DNA from: Amblyomma americanum
Lineage: Eukaryota; Arthropoda; Arachnida; Ixodida; Ixodidae
Reading direction: 5' to 3'
DNA: 64,000 nt
Assembly (NCBI RefSeq): GCF_052857255.1
Contig: NC_135498.1
Coordinates: 91,272,757 to 91,336,756, forward strand
Shown: piece after piece, positions 22,238 through 30,925 of the stretch
Numbering within the stretch: position 1 is the first letter of the stretch
Layout: each line of letters opens with the position of its first letter
The notes under the pieces: generated by a model
Told to the model about the DNA's origin: nothing
The model's database searches: none
Seen by the model: the letters and a program-made list of their open reading frames with translations, nothing else
Position numbers and translations under genes: made by a program

Positions 22238-22552
22238 TAATAAAAATTGTTTTTTGGGGGGCGAAAGGAAGGGCACAGTATCTGTCTCATATATCGGCGC
22301 ACACCTGAACCGCACCGTAAGAGAAGAGATAAAGGAGGGAGTGAAAGAAGAAAGGAAGAAAGAGGTGCCGTAGTGGAGGGCTCCGGAATAATTTCGACCA
22401 CCTGGGGATCTTTAACGTGCACTGACATCGCACAGCACACAGGCGTCTTAGGGTTTTTCCTCCATAAAAACGCAGCCGCCGCGGTCGGGCTCGAACCCGG
22501 GAACTCCGGATGAGCAGCCGAGCGCACTAAGCACTGAGCCACCGCGGCGGGT
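22238..22552 (-). mobile_element. Ruka-type tRNA-derived SINE with target duplication
   Basis: Full length: tail AATTG-T-rich at left, body, and tRNA-like head at right ending CCGCGGCGG with B box GGGCTCGAACCC. Flanked by CGCGGCGAGGAG (22226-22237) and CGCAGCGAGGAG (22553-22564). Inserted into the Tx1-like LINE, whose coding sequence is contiguous across it once one repeat is removed. Confidence 0.9.
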
Positions 22553-22734
22553 CGCAGCGAGGAGGACTCGCTATTTTTGCGACGTAGAATAAGTATGCTA
22601 TTATGCTTGTTCTGATAAGGTGGTGGTGGTAAAAACGTTTATTTCCTCTGAAAAGAGGGAGTTACATGTAGGGTGCTCTGGAGTCAGGCTTAGTGCCCTT
22701 CCCCTCACAATCACTAGGTGGAGTCCCTAGTACG

Positions 22735-23912
22735 GGACCCCAGTGGCTTCCGCTGCCGCCATAGCTCGTTCGACCATCGCCTTTTGGGCTTTCAGGTCGC
22801 AACAGGCGAGTAGGGTCGTCTCCCAGTCCTCCCGGGTGGGGTTTGGGTTTGGAGTAAAAGCAGGGTTGGAGGGGCACGCCCACACCATGTGGTAGAGGTC
22901 CGAGGACCTCTCCCCACAGTGCGGGCACTCCCCGGAGAAAGCAGGGTCAAAGTGCTTTAGCGAGGCCGGGCACATCATGGTGTTCGTGACAAGGCGGAGG
23001 AACAGGCGTTCCTCCGCTCTCGTTAATCCTTTACATGGGTGGGGGTACAGTTTATGTCTATCTTTGTATAATTGCGTTATTTCCTTGTAAGTGTAGGTCG
23101 GCGTGGCTTCCGCTACTTCTTCAGAGGAGGCGGGGGACGAGGTTGCCCGGTTAGAGAGCGCGCGGGCGGCTGCATCTGCTGCCTCGTTTCCTCCTAGCAC
23201 CGAGTGGGCCGGAGCCCAGACTATGAAGCGGTGGGATGGACCTCCTACGTACGAGCTGTTTTGCAGTAGCCGGTAGGCCAGGTACGGGACCCAGCCCTGT
23301 TGGACGTTCCGACACGCCCCTCGCGAGTCGGTTATGATTGTCTTGGAATCGGAGTGTGTTGCCGCTAATGCGATGGCGACTTCCTCTGCTTGAGTGACGC
23401 TTCGGGCTTTGAAGGTGAGCCCGTTCACCGTTTTGGACTCGTGGATCACTGCCGCCGTGTACCACCCGCCTTGGTGCGGGCCGGATGCGTCCACGTAGTA
23501 TACCCCGGGTTTCCTTCTGTAGTGGTGAGCTAAGGCCTCTGCCCTGGCCCTGCGTCTACCCTCGTGGTAAGCGGTGGGATGGACCTCCTACGTACGAGCT
23601 GTTTTGCAGTAGCCGGTAGGCCAGATACGGGACCCAGCCCTGTTGGACGTTCCGACACGCCCCTCGCGAGTCGGTTATGATTGTCTTGGAATCGGAGTGT
23701 GTTGCCGCTAATGCGATGGCGACTTCCTCTGCTTGAGTGACGCTTCGGGCTTTGAAGGTGAGCCCGTTCACCGTTTTGGACTCGTGGATCACTGCCGCCG
23801 TGTACCACCCGCCTTGGTGCGGGCCGGATGCGTCCGCGTAGTATACCCCGGGTTTCCTTCCGTAGTGGTGAGCTAAGGCCTCTGCCCTGGCCCTGCGTCT
23901 ACCCTCGTGGTC
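22735..23912 (-). pseudogene. LINE RNase H and C-terminal zinc region, frame-shifted by tandem duplication
   Basis: The RNase H catalytic motifs occur twice because a 343-bp block is duplicated. 343 is not a multiple of three, so the second copy is read in another frame. After the duplication the frame is open to GVPY and a stop at about 22733. It includes a C-x2-C...H-x4-C motif typical of these LINE C-termini. Confidence 0.65.
23226..23911 (-). repeat. 343-bp tandem duplication inside the LINE RNase H domain
   Basis: Copies 23226-23568 and 23569-23911. They differ at only about three positions that I can see (for example aggtacggg/agatacggg and gtccacgtag/gtccgcgtag), so the event is recent or a collapsed/expanded assembly artefact. 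It breaks the reading frame. Confidence 0.85.
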
Positions 23913-25091
23913 GTCCCTGGACATCTTAATTGGGAGTGGTCTTACGTGCAGGGCGTAACGCCACTCCTGAGAGAGTCTTACTCTCTCCTCGGTTAGAGTC
24001 GTGCGTTCTATGTGCAGACGGGCTAAAAGGCGGCGTCCTGACGGCGTCTGCGATAATCGCGTGTATTGACCTGTGAGGTGGGCTTCTCTAAGTTCATCGA
24101 AGGAGTTCGTCATACCCAGACCTTGGAGTCTCAGGTTAGACGTGGTTATCGGGAGGTCGAGGGCCTTCTTCGCCATTTTGCGTATTATCACCTCGATGAT
24201 GTTCTGGTCGTGTTTGTTGAGGCGGAGATAGGGGGTCGAGTACAGGATTCTGCTTGTTACAAAGGCATTGGCCAGCCGCAAGGCGTCTTTGCTTCGCAAT
24301 CCCCCTTTCTTGTTCGAGACTCTGCGGACCATTCGGCCCACCTGATCTCCCACCTTCTTTAGTTTGTCGAGCGTGGTCGTCGCCAGCCGACGCTGGTGGA
24401 TGAAAATACCTAGGACTCTAATTTCTTTTCTTTCGGGTATCGGTTCCGATCCAAGTCTCAATTCTATCTTGTTTGTGCAATTTTTGTTCGGGCGAATGTG
24501 CACGAATTCGGATTTTTGAGGGGAGCAATGAAGGCCACATCTTTTCGCGTATTCGTTCACCGCGGTGGCCGCCTCCTGCAGGCTGGCCTCCATTTCACCG
24601 AGAGAGCCCTGCGTGGCCCAAATGGAGATGTCGTCCGCGTACAGCGCGTGCTAAACACCCGGGACTTTCTCCAGGTGGACCGGCAGGTTCTTCATTGCCA
24701 AGTTGAAAAGCAAGGGGGATAGCACCGCTCCCTGCGGCGTCCCTCTCGTGCCTAATAGAAAGGGGCCGTGTTCCGCGTTCTGGATCCTCACGTAGGCCTG
24801 TCTGTCCGTGAGGAAGCGTTTTATGTACTCGAAAGCGTTCCTGCCGCATTCCGTCTCTGATAGGTGTGTGAGGATCGCCTCGTGTGTCACATTATCGAAG
24901 GCTCCCTTCAGATCTAGGGCCAGCACTATCTTATCCCCGTTCGGATGTTCGATCGGGTTTAGTACCTCCCTGTTGAGCTGCAGCAGGATGTCCTGAGCCG
25001 ATTTATTTGGCCTGAAGCCGTACATCGAGTCGGCGAAGACTCGCTTGTTTTCTAGGTACTCAGATAGTCTATCTCTGACCATAGCTTCCAT
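23913..25091 (-). pseudogene. LINE reverse transcriptase, upstream half of the ORF
   Basis: Same frame from 25091 to the duplication junction except for one TAG at 24651-24653, two codons before ALYADD. RT blocks visible: MYGFRPNKSAQD, VLALDLKGAFDNVTHEA, TRGTPQGAVLSPLLFN, YADDISIWA and the thumb region KSEFVHIRP. The enzyme would copy LINE RNA at the target nick. The finger-subdomain start and any endonuclease are missing because of 5' truncation. Confidence 0.7.
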
Positions 25092-25904
25092 CAGTTAAGC
25101 TCGTTCAGAGAAAGGTAGGTCGAAGGATTTGGCGACTTCAATGCGCTGATTAGCCTTGCGCTTTATTTCATTCCAGGTGGCTCGAGCTACTTCTCCGGAA
25201 GCGAGGAACGCGATACCAAGGACTTTTACGCCACCTACCCATTGGACACCATCGGGAAATTGGTCACTAAAAGATCCAAAGCGTAGCGCCTGACTTTAGC
25301 AGGATTGAGACATCCACCTGACAGGCAACTGTAAGTGTGAAAGAGCCTCAGAAATGCTCTATAGCTGCCTATGTTTCTAATAAGCAGTGAAATATCATCA
25401 GCATAATCTGCTACTTTAACCTCGCCCAAGCCTGGGAGAGGAAAGCCCCGTATCGACTTGCAACTTTGAATTTGTCGCAACAGCGGTTCTACGCAAAAGA
25501 CGAAAAGAATTGATGACAGCAGGCAGCCCTGGCGTATTCCACGGCTAACAGGAATGGAGTCGGTTATCTGATCGTTCACTACGAGGCTTGCCGCTAAATC
25601 GGTGTACAACAATCTCAAGACGTCTATCAGACACCTTAGGAAACCAAAGCAGTTAACTGTCAAAAGGTAGTCAGGCTCAACGAGGTCAAAGGCTTTTTCT
25701 TGACCCAGGGAAACAAAAGCTCCCGAAACCTGCGTGCGGTAGCAAAAGTAAACAAATCGCGGGTTAAAGTTAGTGACGAAAAAATTGTGCGTCCGGGCAC
25801 ACAACATGTCTGAGCATTGCTTATTATGTCACGAACAGTTGACGTTATGCGATGTGCTAATATTGCAGCTAGTATTTTATAATCCGGAGTTCAGGAGGGA
25901 GATA

Positions 25905-26040
25905 GGCCTTCATGCTACCAAGACAGCTATATAAGTGCGTGTGGCGTGCCTCCGAATAAAGCAGTTGTAAGTGGCACGCTGTCCCGTACCCTTCCTTGTG
26001 TCTGTGTGTGTTCGCGCCTAGTACCTAAGATTAATTGTAA
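25905..26040 (+). mobile_element. Possible LTR end fragment
   Basis: TATATAAG at about 25929 is followed by GAATAAAG at about 25953 and GT-rich sequence. This spacing of a TATA box and polyadenylation signal is typical of LTR R regions. It abuts the truncated Tx1-like LINE. No coding part, primer site or second LTR found. Confidence 0.3.
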
Positions 26041-26317
26041 CCAACTCGCCCAAGAAGACGTTCTTGAACACAGTGCCTTGAACACGGTTTGCCGCTTTAG
26101 TACAATTGATAAAAATTAAAAACAGATGGAAATGAAAACTTCTTTTAAGGAAGGAAATAGTACATAGCCTAGACGTGTACCCGTTCACCGGACACTGGTT
26201 ACGCACGGGCTCTGGCACCGCGTGGCTCCGCCCCGGCCACTGCGCATGCGCAGCCGTCGTCCGGTGAACCGCTCTGCGTCTACGCCTGTATACATCTACG
26301 CTATGATAAAAAGTCTT

Positions 26318-26585
26318 TTGTAGCGTAAGCTACACTGGCCGAGGTCGAGCAGTTTCGCGTGGCTCTAGGGGAGCCGTGCTGCGCATGCGCGAGGAGCAGT
26401 GACGTCACACGGCGCACAGCTGGCGCGCCGGAGCCGCCGCGCGCGCCTCGCTGGTCTGCGCATTGTCTGGAAACGGCACCACGTGACCGGTCACTTGACC
26501 AGCCACGCCGCCGCGCCGCCGGCAGCTGCTCCGCACCACGTGACCGACATGTGGTCAACCTCTCTCCGCCCCCCCCCCCCCCCCA
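26318..26585. mobile_element. Short palindromic-ended element, copy 1
   Basis: TTTTGTAGCGTAAGCTACACTGGCCGAGG then CACCACGTGACCGGTCACTTGACC, CACGCCGCCGCGCCGCCGG and CTGCTCCGCACCACGTGACC, matching the order of motifs at 57.7-57.85 kb. The right end is lost in a C16 tract. Confidence 0.5.
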
Positions 26586-26639
26586 GACTCATTGAATAAA
26601 AAAAACCCTGTGTACAGGCTGATATTCAACCAGGGCCTT

Positions 26640-26700
26640 TGAGGCGAAGACGCTACCACTCCGCCACGATGGCTCAAGGTATTACCGTGACTAAAGGCGC
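26640..26700 (-). mobile_element. tRNA-like fragment (SINE head of another type)
   Basis: Minus strand: GCCATCGTGGCGGAGTGGTAGCGTC (A-box-like), TTCGCCTCAAAGGCCC, GGTTGAATATC (B-box-like). The acceptor stem does not pair, so it is a tRNA-derived relic and not a working tRNA gene. Confidence 0.4.
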
Positions 26701-27278
26701 ATGTATTGAATGCGCGCATTTCATATACTAATTCTTCCGAACCAGATGCCGCCGCGCTTACGCTACGTATATCCTGGCCTAACAGAGCTAGGCCATCATC
26801 AATTTTTGTCACAGTCACTGAAGCTTCTTTGATTGTCGCAGAAGCTCAGCAGCTTTGCTGTCATTGAGTGTTTTGTGCGCCAAACGACTGCTGCCAAAAT
26901 GTTTGGACTTTTTATTACCGCAAACAAGTTTCAAGAAATTAAACAATGCAAACGCCCTTGGAGACAGCCCCGTGAGAATGCAGTGCTACTCCTGTCCACC
27001 CCGGCCCTCTTTATCTCTTAGGATGAAGTTAGCGCCACTCAGGACAGGCACGTATTATAATACAAAAGAAACTGAAGGCAAGGCCCAAACTTCATCCCAA
27101 CTAATACGCCAACTAATCCTTGAGCAAAATTTAACTCGTTTTCTCACTCTCCAACATTAAACGCTCAACTTTGGAACGATTAGAACGCAGAAACAAGGAC
27201 GAATAGAGTTCATGCAAACAAGTGAAAAGTCACGTTTGCAAGTCAGTCACTCTAGAGGGTCGCACTGTGGGCACGTAC

Positions 27279-27560
27279 CAGCAGCGGAATAAAGTGTGGG
27301 AAGCCAGTCGGTAATGTGCATGAGTTGCTGGGACGCTCTCCAGTGCGGGAACAGTTCGGAAGCCCAGATGAAACCAGCCGCGCGGATGGCGCAGTCCCAG
27401 AGGGTGCCCTTGGATCCCCGCAGCGGGCAGATGATGCCCCGATTGGCGATGGGCACCGTCGGACCACTGTCATTGTCACTGCTGAATACAATGATGGTGT
27501 CCTCCAGCATGGAAGCCTCTTCCAGAACCTTGATGGACTGCTCAAAGGCATCCGTCATCT
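27279..27560 (-). CDS. Arylsulfatase (ARSB-like) internal exon
   Basis: The minus strand encodes about 94 aa between a plausible acceptor (GGACAG|AGATG at 27560) and donor (GCTG|GTACGT at 27279). Recognisable sulfatase landmarks follow in order: VFSSDN, where D and N match the metal ligands of arylsulfatase B; PLRGSKGTLW, with the conserved lysine after RG; RAAGF; and MHITDWLPTLYSAAG. Arylsulfatases hydrolyse sulfate esters of glycosaminoglycans, usually in lysosomes or as secreted enzymes. The N-terminal exon with the Cys that becomes formylglycine, and the C-terminal exons, are not visible within a few kb. This is therefore one exon of a gene with long introns, or a stranded duplicate. Odd point: the usual DNGG is DNDSG, and the usual WEGG is WDCA, which may mean decay. 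Confidence 0.6.
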
Positions 27561-27865
27561 CTGTCCATGTTAACGAGATGGGTGATTTGAAACGGCGAAG
27601 ACAGGTTGGAATGATCTCTGGTAAGTGCAGACAGCAACTGTGACGGAAATGGGGTGATTTAAAACAGACAGTGGTAATTTAAGGTGGATTGTCTCACGCA
27701 TAGACAACGAGCGACAATTGAGTGTTGTGCTCGAGAAAAAGGTTAAACAAACAAATAGGGTTCAGTGTAAAATAGGGATGCTGACGAAATCGACACTGGG
27801 AGCATACAGAATGTTGAAGCCAGAAAGTGCAAAAAAAAATATCTACGATTATTATGGGGGAAGTA

Positions 27866-28110
27866 GCCGCCGCGGTGGCTCATTGATAATGGCGCACAGC
27901 TGCTGACCCGACAGACGCAGGTTCGATCGCATTCGACCGCGGCGGTCGCATTTCGATGGACGCTAAATTGTAGAAGCCCGTGTACTGGGCGATGGCAGTA
28001 GACGTTAAATAACCCTATATATAGGTGGTCGAAATTACCGAAGCCCTGCACTACGGCGGCCCTCATAGCTCAAGTTGCTCTGGGACGTGAAACCCCCATA
28101 AACTAAAATA
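27866..28110 (+). mobile_element. Second tRNA-derived SINE family, copy 2
   Basis: Head GCCGCCGCGGTGGCTCATTGATAATGG, B box region GGTTCGATCGC. Body with AGGTGGTCGAAATTACCGAAGCCC, 3' end GCTCTGGGACGTGAAACCCCCATAAACTAAA. Confidence 0.7.
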
Positions 28111-28119
28111 ATCCTAGGG

Positions 28120-28740
28120 AAAGCTTTGTGTGGTTCGAGGCCAGGGCAGCTGTATTGCATACTAAGACATATCGAGTGAGGTACCACGGGACAGACACAT
28201 AACGTGGTGCGTGTGGAGAAGAGGAGGAAACGGCTGAACACTTCATACTTTTCTGTAAAGGGTTTCACGCTACAGATCAAAGCAGCGGGGCTGATTCATT
28301 CAAAGCATCGGGGTTTACGCGCAGTGAATAATAATAATTGTTTTTTTTTTGGGGGGGGGGGAAATGGCGCAGTATCTGTCTCATATATCTTTGGACACCT
28401 GAACCGCGCCGTAAGGGAAGGGATAAAGGAGGGAGTGAAAGAAGAAAGGAAGAATAGGTGCCGAAGTGGAGGGCTCCGGAATTATTTCGACCACCTGGGG
28501 ATCTTTAACGTGCACTGACATCGCACAGCACACGGGCGCCTCAGCGTTTTTCCTCCATAAAAACGCAGCCGCGCGGTCGGGTTCGAACCCGGGAACTCCG
28601 GATCAGTAGTCGAGCGCCCTAACCACTGAACCACCGCGGCGGGGTACGCGCAGTGAAGGAAAAATAGATTTTAAGCGGGCAGAAGTAAGCAAGCAAATGT
28701 TATCCGATTGGTAGCTGGAATCCAGACAATGGCGAAATTT
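28120..28740 (+). pseudogene. LINE C-terminal fragment split by a SINE
   Basis: The plus strand reads CGEEEETAEHFILFCKGFHA... up to FTRSE at the SINE and resumes after it with GKIDFKRAEVSKQMLSDW then a stop. The C-G-E(n)-T-A-E-H-F-I-x-F-C motif is the zinc motif seen at the C-terminus of tick RNase-H LINEs. The partner C-x2-C upstream is degraded (an in-frame TAA precedes it). Only the tail of the element is present. Confidence 0.6.
28329..28644 (-). mobile_element. Ruka-type SINE with 13-bp target duplication
   Basis: Full length with a T10G11 homopolymer just inside its tail. Exact duplicates TACGCGCAGTGAA at 28316-28328 and 28645-28657. Inserted into a LINE C-terminal fragment on the plus strand. 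Confidence 0.92.
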
Positions 28741-29049
28741 TACGAGCCAAAGCTAGGTGGCGTCATTCAAGGCCCGATTTAAAGGACTCAGTGTTAACCG
28801 TCCATCTAGTGGGTGTTGGCGGAAAGGTGATCGGATCGAAGAACACATGATTTGTGCAGGAAATGCATTGCGTAAATATGAAGTCAGTGTTGCGCGGGAA
28901 CAAAACGAATAAGAAATTTCTGAAGCCTCTAAGACAGTGAGATTTGGCCCTGACCAATGTGGAAGTGAAACTGCCACCTCCTTTCTATTGTGAGGAACTG
29001 GATTTGCCTGGCAAGTTGAACAAGCGTATTGTGGCATTGCATACATCTG

Positions 29050-29110
29050 CGGCGGTGCACGTAGCCTGAGTCGCTTCGGGACGTTAAACCCCCCAAACTA
29101 AACTAAATCT
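29050..29110 (+). mobile_element. Second SINE family, 3' tail only
   Basis: CTGAGTCGCTTCGGGACGTTAAACCCCCCAAACTAAACTAAATC corresponds to the 3' end of copies at 28.1 and 38.4 kb; the head and body are missing. Confidence 0.55.
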
Positions 29111-29639
29111 CAACAATGCAAGAGAAACCCGAAACCACAGGTTCATGTTTGCAAATAAACAACAAACCCATGCGTGAAAAAATTGATAGCAAGGTCACAG
29201 TGACTCTCTTCTTCGCTGTTAAGAAAAACATTCAAATTTAAGCGTCAATCGCACCCACAACCGAGAATCTGCCGAAGCGCGAAAAAAAGTACAATCTACA
29301 TAGAATTGAAATACTCATCTGTGGGCCTCAATACTTAGAGCTCAAAATTTAAACTTTTTTCTGCCCACTGAAATGACTGTGAGCATATTTTTTCTTTCCG
29401 CGAGGCCAGAGCTACAGTGTACCTATTGTTTTACATGACTGCAATACGCATATAGAAGAGAGACTCGACAGGTAAATAGGAGAGATCTAGAATAGGGGGA
29501 CGCTATCGGTTAGGTAAACAATGGGGCGCCCTGCATTGAGGATGTGCAGGACAATACCGCACCTCGTGTTATTATTCTGCACACTAGGAACGCTATTTAC
29601 GTACCCCCGTGTTCTAAAACTATTTGCAGACTAGAAAGC

Positions 29640-30283
29640 AGGAAAGAGTCAGTCCACTTGCCAGTTTTGCCGGATTCTGCTGGTGAACCTGAGCAACTTC
29701 ACGAGGAACAGCCACTTGCGGAGGTCCCCTCGACGCCGGAGCCCCTGGATCTTGAGGACGGCCAGCGCCTCAGCCTCGCTGACGTTCAGCACCATGACGA
29801 AGACAGCAGCTGCAGCGCCTGCGACAACACGAACACACCGTCACAGAGACGACAACAGAATGAGCAGCCGGACGTAGTGTGCACATAGAGCAAGGGTTGC
29901 CACGTGACCTTCGCAGCCAATCAGCGACGACAATGAAGAGAGGAGGTGAAATGCCCCTCCGTCTGAACTCTGAAGGATTCCCAGTTATCTCCCCCTTTCA
30001 CTCGAACCGGTCCCGTAGCTCCCATTTGTAGAAAACCGTTGTGCCCCCACTTACCCCAGCCTTCTTGCCATCTTCTTTCCGGGAATTTTTCTGCATTGCT
30101 GAATTTTCGTGCAAAGCTGCAGCAATGCATGGCATGCTTTGTTGCAGCTTTGTGATGTTTAATACTTGCTTTCGTACTGCGGTTTGGATGGCGCGTCTTC
30201 TTGGCCGCTGCAGCTCTTTCTTCGCTTGCTTCGAAGTCGGTTTAGTCACCATTGCTCTTAACAGTAACTTCAACTGGTACTAA
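29640..30283 (-). repeat. Unknown dispersed repeat, copy A (contains a 91-aa frame plus the 48-aa ORF)
   Basis: Upstream of the 48-aa ORF the minus strand has a second frame (30273-29998, 91 codons) ending KKAGVSGGTT...ELRDRFE. It is rich in Lys/Arg/Gln and weakly resembles the copy B frame that ends with KAEGIGGTTDFNTAQ. No ends, inverted repeats or target duplications could be identified. Could be the 5' half of an undescribed transposon or a small multicopy gene. Confidence 0.4.
29649..29795 (-). CDS. 48-aa conserved small ORF, copy A
   Basis: ATG in strong context (GTCATGG) at 29795, stop TGA at 29649-29651. It encodes MVLNVSEAEALAVLKIQG followed by a basic segment (LRRRGDLRKW), LFLVKLLRF and a short Trp-containing tail. 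It matches the small ORF at 35067-35213 at 41 of 48 residues. Several of the DNA differences in the core are silent. The upstream ~150 bp are also shared, including GGTCACGTGG, TGTGACGGTGTGTTCGTGTT and a cagcTGCTGTCTT stretch before the ATG. No known domain recognised. The length and basic/hydrophobic pattern would suit a helical DNA- or membrane-associated peptide, or a first exon, but this is a guess. Confidence 0.45.
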   Translation of the reverse strand: MVLNVSEAEALAVLKIQGLRRRGDLRKWLFLVKLLRFTSRIRQNWQVD

Positions 30284-30701
30284 TCAAAATATCATTGGCA
30301 TTACAGTCGAATACAACTCACGGCACAGCTGCAGATACTCGCCAAAAGACGCAATGGCGTCTATCGATTATCATGATGTCACGGTTAATCTCATTTCACG
30401 GAGACACCTGAAATTGCCCTGCCAAGTGATGTTGTGGGCTGTGACTCGATGTGATGAGAACCCACCAACGCCATTGCCAGGATGGCATCATTTGAGGGAC
30501 ATTCGCCCCTGCGTTGTTGAGTTGTATTTCATATAATTAAGGCACTTATTTTTAGAGTTCCTAATATATAATCTAACATTTTATTCTAACGCTAACATTT
30601 AGAGGTGCTGTAAAAATGTATATTACCTGCAATTTTTCAAACTCCAACCGGCTTCGAGCAAGCAACTGCAAAAAAAATAATAATTCCGCATCTTAGTTTA
30701 C

Positions 30702-30925
30702 GGGGGGATTTAAGTCCCAAAACGACTCAGGCTGGGAAGGACGCCATAGTGAAGTGCTCCGGAAATTTCGATCAGCTGGAGTTCTTTAACGTGCACTGAC
30801 ATCGCACGACACTCTGGCCTTTAGCATTTCACCTCCATCGATAGACGACCGCCGCGGCCGGAATTGAACCCGCGCCTTTCGGTTCGCAAGCCGGGCGCCA
30901 TAACCACACAGCTACCGCGGCGCCA
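30702..30925 (-). mobile_element. Second tRNA-derived SINE family, copy 3
   Basis: Minus orientation: head at right (CCGCGGTAGCTGTGTGGTTATGGCGCCC on the minus strand, B box GGTTCAATTCC). Body and 3' end at left (TGAGTCGTTTTGGGACTTAAATCCCCC). Confidence 0.7.

Larger units (their letters stand above)
22620..25092 (-). mobile_element. 5'-truncated RNase-H-type LINE inserted in a Tx1-like LINE
   Basis: The minus strand runs from RT (FRPNKSAQDIL, LALDLKGAFDNV, GTPQGAVLSPLLFNL, YADD) through an RNase H domain (YYADASG, AEEVA, ITDSRG, WAPAHSVLGGNEAAD). It then reaches a zinc motif (CPHCGERSSDLYHMVWACP) and a tail ending EATGVPY. The 3' end is AATAAACGTTTTT then (ACC)n at 22620-22645. Imperfect repeats TCTGATAAG (22611-22619) and TCAGTTAAG (25091-25099) may be the target duplication. 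Broken by a TAG directly before the YADD motif (24651-24653) and by a 343-bp tandem duplication in RNase H. 5'-truncated inside RT. Confidence 0.8.
21250..25904 (-). mobile_element. Tx1/L1-like LINE remnant, interrupted twice
   Basis: On the minus strand, RT blocks run from RPISLLNS, KILAAILAHRI, VPGRTIF, KAFDLVEPDYLL, SRGIRQGCLLSSILFVFCVEPLL and YADDISLL to WVGGVKVLGIAFLASGEVA and ANQRIEVAKSFDLPF (25904-25100). The match resumes after the inserted LINE with IRTSIIAYLFYVAKIA (22619-22565). After an inserted SINE it continues with FFWGGHAESVAG and MGGFSIPDLEVMCRVLALRA (22225-21930), and then a CPQCGRTETLHHVVF zinc motif near 21640-21700. Several frameshifts are present, so it is dead. The 5' edge at about 25904 abuts a short LTR-like segment. 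Clade assignment is by the look of the RT blocks. Confidence 0.7.
26041..27278. other. No gene recognised apart from listed repeats
   Basis: Holds the palindromic element and a tRNA-like fragment listed separately. 26,700-27,240 shows nothing I can name. Confidence 0.45.
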
